Origin: Notamacropus eugenii | Taxonomy: Eukaryota; Chordata; Mammalia; Diprotodontia; Macropodidae | DNA: 64,000 nucleotides | Direction: 5' to 3' | Assembly: GCF_028372415.1 (NCBI RefSeq) | Contig: NC_092877.1 | Location: forward strand, 250,185,510-250,249,509 | Shown: positions 56,368 through 64,000 of the stretch, in pieces | Numbering within the stretch: the stretch's first letter is position 1 | Layout: the number at the start of each line of letters is the position of its first letter | Notes under the pieces: generated by a model | The model's input: the letters and a program-made list of their open reading frames with translations, nothing else | Told to the model about the DNA's origin: nothing | The model's database searches: none | Program-made: the position numbers and the translations under genes

Positions 56368-56744
56368 TCATTCATTGGCAATTGTTGGGCTTTGTTAATA
56401 CTACTAAAATAATTTACATAGTGCTAAAAGAATGAAATTGCCAAAGGTTTATTTAATAGGCTAGACAACACTCAGGACTGTTCCTTGGGAGTGTCATTTC
56501 AAAACTAGAACAAAGTGAGCATTTATTATTCATCCACTAGTTTACAAAGGGTTTACTTGGTTATAACAAGCAAAGGATATTTACCCAAGATATAGTATTG
56601 ACTTATCTGAGAAGGTCCAGATCTTATTAATGATCTTTATATGTGATATAAAGCCTCAGCCAAGCAATCAAGGACCCTATGTCCTGATTGTTTTGTACTC
56701 GAATGAAGCTGAACCAAAAAATAAAAATAGAATTCAGTATATTC

Positions 56745-56915
56745 CCCGCAATTGAAGGATGGCTAAATAAGTTCTATTATGTGAATTTAAAGGACTATTA
56801 CTCTACAGTAAGCAAATGAAGGATTAGAAAAACATGAGAAAGTCGGTATGAATTGATATCTATTGATATTACTTGAGTAGCACAATAATTTGTACAATGT
56901 CTAAAGCCATTGGCT
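56745..56915 (+). mobile_element. L1 ORF2 C-terminal fragment
   Basis: The plus strand 'caattgaaggatggctaaat', 'aagttctattatgtgaattt', 'ggactattactctacagtaa' and 'agtagcacaataatttgtac' follows 'caattggggaatggctgaac... atgaatgtaatggaatatta' of the L1 ORF2 end. It is strongly diverged and short. Confidence 0.6.
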
Positions 56916-57129
56916 AAAATATAAAATAAAATAAAATTGAACCTTTCTTAATTGTAATGGGCATGTAGGCTCCCCCACCACCACCAAAAAAAGTGATAGG
57001 AAATAATTTTAATGGCCATGGATGTTGCAAAAAAAATGAGATGACAAATCATATCACATCTTTCTCCATGAAGGAGTAATGATGTGGGATGCCAAATATT
57101 CTTTCTGATGCAATGTACTACTCAATACA

Positions 57130-57172
57130 CATTGTGTTTGTGTGTATGTGTGTGTGTGTGTGTGTGTGTGCG
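57130..57172. repeat. (TG)n microsatellite
   Basis: A TG run interrupted by one TA near its start. Confidence 0.93.
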
Positions 57173-57344
57173 TTTCCCCTTTGCTGAAAGGCAAGTCTCA
57201 TTGGATAGGGGAAGTGGAGTGAACTTTATTCATAAAGGACTGATGAAAAAAAAACCTTATTTAAAATTTAATGAAAGAGAAAGGACAAAATCCCACTGAC
57301 CTTAAAATAATACTCTAAGTAGGAAGGGATCCCAGACTAAGATA

Positions 57345-57560
57345 CAAGGTTGTATGACCTTAGAAAAATCATTTCCTTTCTCTTTGACTCTGTCTATGAC
57401 TCATTTACTAAACTGGAACAAAACTGTTAGGAGATAGGAGAATTTTCTTAACTATTTCTTTTTCATAATCACCCACAATATCTCATGATCATAGTACATT
57501 TTGCACAGAAGTCACTCAATATATTTATTGATGAATAAATCAAACAAATACACATTTTAA
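57345..57560 (+). mobile_element. Weak MIR piece followed by an L2-like tail
   Basis: The runs 'gttgtatgaccttagaaaaa' and 'tcatttcctttctctttgac' fit the MIR core. At 57500-57545 'cagaagtcactcaatatatt' and 'tattgatgaataaatcaa' resemble the L2 terminus. Both are diverged. Confidence 0.45.
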
Positions 57561-57637
57561 TAGGGACTATGAGAAGGACAAATTAATAGTATATTATATT
57601 GTAGTATTGGAAATAATTTGAGAGAACTAGTCCATGG

Positions 57638-57713
57638 ACCTTTGATGAAAAGCAGCAAGGCACTTTAGAATTTATACCTTTGATGAAAAACAGCAAGCCA
57701 CTTTAGAATTAAG
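57638..57713. repeat. Tandem duplication, 2 x 38 bases
   Basis: The units 57638-57675 and 57676-57713 both start acctttgatgaaaa and share cactttagaatt, with about five differences. It is a simple local duplication. Confidence 0.93.
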
Positions 57714-58357
57714 GATTGTATTAGAAAGCTAGTCTTGTGGTAGATCAGTTATAGTCACATCCTTGAGGGTGGGAAAGAGAAGAAATCTCCTCTTTCTACC
57801 ATCTTGATAAGAGAAAATCATTTTAACCTTTAAAAGTTGAGAAATTTTGGACTGCCCATCAGTAGTGATAACAATATATACAGAACATTAATGATTAATT
57901 GTGCTGGAAGATGTTTGTTTTGGGAGTGCATATAAATTAGAAAAATAGAGGAAAAGAACCCAGAGGACATCATAAATGTCCTGGCCCTTTGGATTCAGAA
58001 GGGATCTACTCAATCTGTGGCAATAAGATAGATATCATGCCTTCAAAATACAATCCTTGTCTCCCACTTTCTGATACCTGAACATTTGATATATTTGTGA
58101 TCTCTTCAATGTGGTCATTACATTCACTAGTTCAGTTTGCAACCAGCCTCTTTCAGCTTTTCCACCCTATACAATTTTTGTTGATTTCCTTTTTAAATAC
58201 ACTTTGAAGAAAGGTCCAAATTATGTATTGGGTATTTTCACATAGTTCTTCTGGGCTATATTTTATTTATTTAATAAACATATTATTACTAAAATTTTAA
58301 AAATGAAAGATATCTGATATTCTATATAAAATATGTCTGTATAATAAATGTCAGGTA

Positions 58358-58358
<1 letters not shown>
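57714..58358. other. Unassigned interval
   Basis: No recognised element. Confidence 0.4.

Positions 58359-58408
<50 letters not shown>
58359..58408. repeat. (ATT)16 trinucleotide tract
   Basis: A perfect ATT run of about 50 bases. Confidence 0.96.
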
Positions 58409-58413
<5 letters not shown>

Positions 58414-59265
58414 GGATGGATTCCAATGGAGAGCAAGTTCTCTATCAGTTATGCCTTAATCTTTATACTCATATAGTTCTGGATCAGTGAGTGTAATTAC
58501 TTCATTTCTTTATATCTCTTCAGCCAGTTAGAGGACTTTTCATGATCATAAATCCCTCAATGACACATAAGCAAACATAGTCACTTGAAATTAAATCAAT
58601 TGATTAATATCTATGTTTGGCTCAAGAACTGATTCCTCACAGGCTAGTTGATCTTTTACATATTAATGAAAGGGTCATAAAATAATGTTATCTCAGTAAG
58701 ACATTCTTAAAGAAATCACGGAAAGAAATGCAATGTGAAATACATTTTTAAAGGGAAGCAGGACTTTATTCTTGAATATCAAATATTTATTGACCTTTTA
58801 ATACTCAAGAAATGATAATCATAATGAAATCTTATATTTTCTATGCTTTTGAGTGTATAAATGTAAAAGATGCTTTGGCATTTTATTTGTTGGAGCCTAC
58901 TTTCCGTTTTTATCTCCAGGACAATTTCAATATTTGTGCAGATTTTTCTCAAAAAGATTTGATAGTGTGACATTTAAAAATGTTGAGAGATAGCTTTTGG
59001 GTAAATAATAATTTCATTAATAACATTAGCATTTTATTAGTAAATGAAGTCAATGGCACTCTCAAATACCAAAGACCCCTCATGGTAGTGGACTCACAGT
59101 TTATATGCCCTTGGAAGAGTGGGTGGTCCTAAGTGTGGCAATCAACCCTTATTGGTGCATAATTAATGAGAGAATGAGTATTACAGTGAGAAGTGGGTTC
59201 ACTCCAGTGAGGGACTGAGAGAGTGACATTATATCACCCTGAGATAAAAAGATTATCTCTACACC
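58409..59265. other. Unassigned interval
   Basis: AT-rich sequence with no recognised element up to the short dispersed repeat at 59271. The last 200 bases may be part of that repeat. Confidence 0.4.
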
Positions 59266-59270
59266 CAAAA

Positions 59271-59390
59271 GCTCAGGAGGAGAAAGTTAGGCTGGTGACC
59301 TTGCACAGCTCTCTCTCAGTCAAATCAAAGTCAACTGCATTTCACTGAAGTCATGTTCCTCTTTGAAAATGAACGACAAACACAACCTGT
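59271..59390 (+). mobile_element. Short dispersed repeat, copy 1 (family not named)
   Basis: It shares with 59963-60093 the block starting ctcaggagga, the exact 20-mer GGCTGGTGACCTTGCACAGC, 'gtcaaatcaaagtcaactgc', a 'catgttcctctttgaaaatg' line and an A/C-rich end (cgacaaacacaac). I recognise this as a repeat common in marsupial DNA but cannot assign the class. The A/C-rich end would fit a retroposon tail. Confidence 0.6.
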
Positions 59391-59511
59391 GAGTAGACTA
59401 AGCTGCCTGAATGGTAATCCAGATAGTTGGGTAACTCGGCTCTCCCTCTTCTTCTCGTTCCCCTCTCCAAAAGGGATAAATTTCCAGTTAACTTGTGGTA
59501 TACTGACTAGA

Positions 59512-59620
59512 TTCCTTCCTTCCTTCCTTCCTTCCTTCCTTCCTTCCTTCCTTCCTTCCTTCCTTCCTTCCTTCCTTCCTTCCTTCCTTCCTTCCTTCCT
59601 TCCTTCCTTCCTTCCTTCCT
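59512..59620. repeat. (TTCC)27 tetranucleotide tract
   Basis: A near-perfect 109-base TTCC run (GGAA on the other strand), followed by TTTTTCCC. It lies between the two copies of the short dispersed repeat. Frames over it are artefacts. Confidence 0.97.
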
Positions 59621-59669
59621 TTTTTCCCTCCGCCTCTGCCAGTTTACTCTGAAGCTCATACATTCCACC

Positions 59670-60093
59670 AAAATAGATCCATGCTCAAGGTCAGCTTAAT
59701 GGCTGTATTTTGGGCTCCCCTGGCTTTGAGTGAATTTAGAGTGAATGTCAATGCTAACTTTATCTTTGGAACAGCAACCCTGAGGGTTTTCCCTTCTCAG
59801 CTCAATTGCTTTTTTTTTTTTTTTAATTAAATTGGCCAAACCTTAACTCACTTCTTACAGAGGCAAGGCATATTCCCTGAATGGGTATTATCTCATTTTA
59901 AGTGAGTACCTGAAAGGACCTTAACCTATCCTGTACCATCTCCAGTAGCCGTTTTCAGATGACTCAGGAGGAGGAAGTGAGGCTGGTGACCTTGCACAGC
60001 TCTCCCTCACTCAAATCAAGGTCAACCGCAAGTCATGCCATCATTTTCCTGATGCCATGGTCTCCTGTGAAAAGGAAGGATAAATATAACAAC
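59670..60093 (+). mobile_element. Short dispersed repeat, copy 2, longer
   Basis: This copy extends further upstream than copy 1 ('aattaaattggccaaacctt', 'gaggcaaggcatattccctg', 'cattttaagtgagtacctga', then 'gttttcagatgactcaggag') before the shared block at 59963-60093. It ends ataaatataacaacagc. The start at 59670 is approximate. Confidence 0.5.
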
Positions 60094-60794
60094 AGCTCTA
60101 TACCCAGAGAACTCCAGGTCTAGGACAGTCTAGACAAAGGATCTACCTCCACCCATACTTGCTTGAGTGGAATACAACGGGCAGGAATTCATCTTAAATT
60201 AGATTCCCTCTAAAGTTTGGTGGGGTCTGATCCAAGGAAAGAGTTAGTTCAACCTTCAGAGACTGAGCTTTGAAACTTTAGAAAAAGGGGAAACTCTGGA
60301 TCTCTCCAAATCATAGGTTATTAATCAACATTTCTCTCAGTAGAGATATTGGCCAGAAATTATTATTTTCTTTCTCTCTTTTTTTGATAAGGTGGGATGA
60401 TCATGCTACTTTTCTTTCCGAACATGTGGTATTCTTTCCTCTTTCATTTATCTTAAGAATCATTTCCTCAGCACCTAACAATTATGCTGCCTCCAGTACA
60501 GACTTTTATATATACTTAGTCTACTCCAAGTTATTGATCTGGATATTGTTTCCCTTCTTCACTTTCTTAAGCGTCCATTCCACTTTCTAATACTGTGAAG
60601 TGGAGTTAGGATATGAGAGTCCAATTGCAGTGGAACCTTGGTCATTGATGAAGAACTTTGCTTATTTATTTTTTGCTATAGTAACCTTTATGTGTCTTTT
60701 TTGTTTGTTTTCTAAATTAAAGAACATTATGAATGACTTACAATATTTGGAGGGGAAAAGTATTCTGGAGCTAAAGATTATCCAGCATCTCTGG
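60094..60794. other. Unassigned interval
   Basis: No recognised element. Frames of 68-85 codons at 60384-60857 lack any domain and run into the L2 piece. Confidence 0.4.
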
Positions 60795-61215
60795 AATATT
60801 CATTTAACAAATGTTTTATGTATTCCGAGTGATAATAAATACGTAATGTTGAGATAATGCAGAACACTTGCTTCATGGCATTTATACTCTATGGAAGATA
60901 CAAAAAAAGTTAAAAATATGAACTCGGTATGGTCTCACTTTTCTAGGGCATTCAAATAGTATAAGTTCAAATGACATAACAAAACCTTGCCTTGTTCATT
61001 GTAAACATTTGATAAATAGGTATTGGATCAATGGATGGATAAATGAATAAGAGAAATAACTGCAACCTTATTTAAATGAACATAACGGAATGATTTTGTC
61101 ATCTTCTTTAATACAAGCGTAAGAGCCCTGTGGGCAAGGACTAACATTTCTTATCTAGGCTTTGAATCTTCTCAAGAGCCTAATACAGCCCCCATACTAT
61201 AGCTATGCTCAAAAA
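60795..61215. mobile_element. L2-derived fragments
   Basis: At 60798-60895 (minus) the plus strand 'attcatttaacaaatgtttt' and 'ttcatggcatttatactcta' is a reverse-complemented L2 terminus. At about 61115-61200 (plus) 'gagccctgtgggcaaggact' and 'cttctcaagagcctaataca' resembles the L2 3' end in the other orientation. Confidence 0.55.
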
Positions 61216-61860
61216 TATCTGATATATACTATATATGTGTTTCTGTGTTTATTACTCATTGATGTCTCTCTCATGATAGCATTCTGACCTTGGGGTGGGA
61301 ATAATTAATATCAAATCTGTTATACAGTCATCAATAGATATATTCTATCTTCCCAGAACTGTAGAGGAAAGGGTAGTAAGAAGAAATGGTTATGGGGTAG
61401 GTAGGCTCCCTCTAGGTCTTTATAAGCAGCTATTGACTGGAGACATGCCTTTATTCCGATGAAGCCTACTTTGTTTACTGTTCAATAGTGTCCCAGATAT
61501 TGGCATAAAAATAAAATGAGAATCCAAGTATCTTTCTCACAATGTCTATACGTGCCATTTTTCCTGGTCGTAGTCTTTATCAATTTGACTAGGTAAACAG
61601 GAAAGGAAGACAGAAGTCTTTGTAGTGGTCCTATTCCTACAGACAAGTAATAGATGATGTAATGTCACATCTACCATGCTACTTGCACTTTAGCATATGT
61701 AGTATTTATTCATAAAAATTCTTACAGTTATGGTGATAAATGTAGCCCTCATCTTATACTCTGAAAACACCAGTTTATTTAAGTGCTAATTATATCAATG
61801 TATTTTTAATAAATTATGTCTTTCGCAACACCCCAAACTTTTACCAACTGAACACCTATC
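61216..61860. other. Unassigned interval
   Basis: No recognised element or coding frame. Confidence 0.4.
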
Positions 61861-61871
61861 TGTGTGTGTAT

Positions 61872-61912
<41 letters not shown>
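61861..61912. repeat. (TG)26 microsatellite
   Basis: A 52-base TG run with two TA interruptions near its start. Confidence 0.96.
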
Positions 61913-61913
<1 letters not shown>

Positions 61914-62915
61914 TAAAAGAATTTGTCTAAGAAGAGGATACTACCCATATATTAAAGTTGTCAGTCACTTTCAATGGTGGGTCATTTACTCAAATGATGA
62001 ACACTCCATGTATTACCAAGGAAGTGCTGGAGTAGGACTCCTGCCCTTTTGGCTCTGACAGCTTGCAATTGCTGTGCTTCATTCTAATTATGAGTCACAA
62101 GTGTTCGATCTGAAACATATAGATCTTGAATAATTGGTGTCAGCATTTTGCTTTCGCTATTGAAGCATCACAGATTAAATCTCTGCATCTGGCCTGAACT
62201 TAGTGTTAACACTGGAATAAAAATCTGATAAGGCAATACAAAATATTGCTGTAGAGGACATAATAAACAGTAATATTGCAATACAGCAAACCTGTAGCCA
62301 TTAGAAAAAGTAAATGCATTTTATATCTCTCCTGTACCTAAAATTGTTGCCATCATTCCCTTCAGATGTTAACAGATAATGTTTACAGACTTCCCCAAAA
62401 AGCCGTTTTGTAACATTTCCTTATTATACTCAGTTAAAACCTTAAATATTTTAGTTAAGTCCATGAGTATAACATACAGATGATGCTGTTCTCAGCAATT
62501 CTACGGTGGAGTAAAATGTGGATAGAATAGGAATGTCCGTGATATGAATTGGTAATCTAAGCTATTTAGGAGTAAGCTTACAATGAATGAAAAGAGACAT
62601 GGTTTATAGTTATCACAACATGTATGTTCACTTGTGTTGATGCACATTTGCAACTGATATGTCTTTAAACTACTAATTATATTCCATTTGCACTCAAACT
62701 GTGCAGGCGTCACCCTGCACATAGCATACTACCATATTCTGCTATTATTACTTGTAGGAGGAGCTTAAGTTTGCATAATGTTCGTCAGCTTTCTCTTTGA
62801 AATGTTTTGAAAGCTGTGTAAGATCACATAAGAAGGGAATGAAGGCAAGAATTCCAGGTGCAGGAGTGGCACAGTATCTTAAACACAAATCAAAATTTTT
62901 GTAGTGTGTATTATG

Positions 62916-62920
<5 letters not shown>
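61913..62920. other. Repeat-poor interval
   Basis: About 1 kb without a recognised transposon or low-complexity sequence and with mixed composition. No exon-like frame (longest 73 codons). It is a candidate for old unique or conserved non-coding DNA. Confidence 0.4.
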
Positions 62921-63004
<84 letters not shown>

Positions 63005-63023
63005 AGGGAGGGAGGGAGGGAGG

Positions 63024-63087
<64 letters not shown>
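62921..63087. repeat. (AG)n-(GGGA)n-(AG)n composite tract
   Basis: About 75 bases of AG, a central block of GGGA units (62997-63024), then about 60 bases of AG. The whole tract is polypurine on the plus strand. Frames of 66-83 codons over it are artefacts. Confidence 0.97.
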
Positions 63088-63091
<4 letters not shown>

Positions 63092-63344
63092 ACGTATGAT
63101 ATGATATGACATAGTTTCTACAAATAAAGAATTATCCTATATTTCTATAAAGTACTATCTTCTTTATGTTACAATGAAACAAGGAGACACTTGCACTACA
63201 TATCTATTTGTTCTTTTAATTTTTATCCATTGTATTGACACTCAAATACTAGCATGTTAAAAATTCAGGGGACATGTCAGGAGTTTACAATTGAATGGTA
63301 ATTTAACTCTGAACAATACAATAAAATATGTAGGAAACATACTT

Positions 63345-63600
63345 TTCTCCCCATTTCTCTGATAGGGATATTGTGGCTCAGGGAAGTTAACAGACTTGCC
63401 CAAAGTCAAAGGTACACACTCATAGGACTATAAATTTGTAACTGGAAAGGAATTTAACAGATTATCTCCACTAACCTCTTCATTTTGTAAATAAGGACAC
63501 TAAAGGTCAAAGAGGTTTAATTACTTACTAATAGTTCAGTGGCAGGGCCACAATTTGAACCCAGGTCATCCGATCTTTCTATTGTAATATATTGGCTCAC
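63345..63600 (-). mobile_element. MIR elements (one clear, one partial)
   Basis: At 63435-63600 the plus strand 'ctggaaaggaatttaacaga', 'ttatctccactaacctcttc', 'attttgtaaataaggacact', 'tcagtggcagggccacaatt' and 'tgaacccaggtcatccgatc' is a near full reverse-complemented MIR. At 63345-63425 'gggatattgtggctcaggga' and 'agttaacagacttgcccaaa' is a second, partial one. Confidence 0.85.
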
Positions 63601-64000
63601 CAATTCAGATCTTCTTTCTTTAGATTGACTGTTTAGTCTTCTGTAGCAACTTGCCTCCCTACAAATAATACTCAACAGGTTCTATGTTTTTTAAATTACA
63701 TGGTCTTCCCCAAATAATTTACTGGAAGAGGTTTACACCATTGTGTCTCATAAGTGATTTGTTTTTAATAAAGAGATTTTTCTGTGACAGGATAATAAAT
63801 AAGAGGAATAAAAGAACTTTATAAAACCTTATGCATTGCCTCTCTGTTTATAAAATTCTCTCAACTGTTGAAAGTTTGTCTTAGTTATAAACTCCTACTT
63901 CACAGCAGAAATGAAAACTATTATTTTTCAGTCTGACATAGAAACTTTTAGAAATGTATCATTTTTTTAGTTTGTTTGTTGAATACCACTAGTTTTTTTT
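63601..64000. other. Unassigned interval
   Basis: AT-rich sequence to the right edge. No recognised element. Confidence 0.4.

Noticed and set aside
59331..59663. Frames of 99-110 codons with GRKE or PSFL repeats
   Set aside because: They are encoded by the TTCC tract.
60384..60857. Two adjacent 68- and 85-codon frames
   Set aside because: No domain, and the second reads into an L2 fragment.
62858..63112. Arginine/glutamate and serine/leucine repeat proteins
   Set aside because: They are translations of the AG/GGGA tract on the two strands.

Overview
The window looks like intergenic or intronic DNA from a marsupial genome. It is AT-rich and packed with transposon copies, and I found no host protein-coding exon, tRNA, rRNA, snRNA or CRISPR array. 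The marsupial call rests on two things. Several tRNA-type CORE-SINEs read 'gggcagctaggtgg...' through 'aagtcacttaaccc' to a tail of 'gaacaacaa' type, and the LINE-1 copies have ORF1/ORF2 and 3' ends of the type common in opossum, devil and koala DNA. These identifications come from recognising consensus features, not from a database search, and I cannot name the species.

Layout. 1-5312: a minus-strand L1 with an intact 5' end whose 3' part runs off the left edge. 5318-6975: small L1, L2 and MIR scraps. 6975-9812: a decayed minus-strand half-L1 (HAL1: ORF1 only). 9815-10855: no recognised element. 10855-14222: two minus-strand L1 pieces, the first split by an L2 piece. 14226-25600: mostly old sequence with SINE, MIR, L2, a Tigger-like DNA transposon and a (GA)n tract. 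25699-28607: the best preserved element, a full-length minus-strand HAL1 whose ORF1 has a single frameshift. 28960-32760: LTR-like repeat, SINE, L2 and MIR pieces, a solo retroviral LTR and a strong short hairpin. 32945-38035: plus-strand L1 tail, SINEs, a 92-bp AT tract and a hAT-type MITE. 38985-42950: a minus-strand L1 lacking most of ORF2, with a SINE at the gap. 42960-54360: MIR, L2 and LTR-like pieces, repeat-poor blocks and several long microsatellites. 54359-56318: a SINE and a 5'-truncated L1. 56745-64000: small repeats, tandem repeats and repeat-poor DNA.

Nothing here behaves as an operon or a pathway. The readable logic is layered transposition: old L2, MIR and DNA transposons, then L1/HAL1 and SINEs inserted among them, then microsatellite growth, sometimes from element tails or internal simple sequence. 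Nine of the twelve L1/HAL1 pieces lie on the minus strand. I do not see an undescribed biological system. The observations most worth a second look are the near-intact HAL1 and its antisense-open 5' UTR, the hairpin at 32307-32368, a 171-codon open frame at 46818-47333 that no repeat explains, and a few repeat-poor blocks that may be conserved non-coding DNA.
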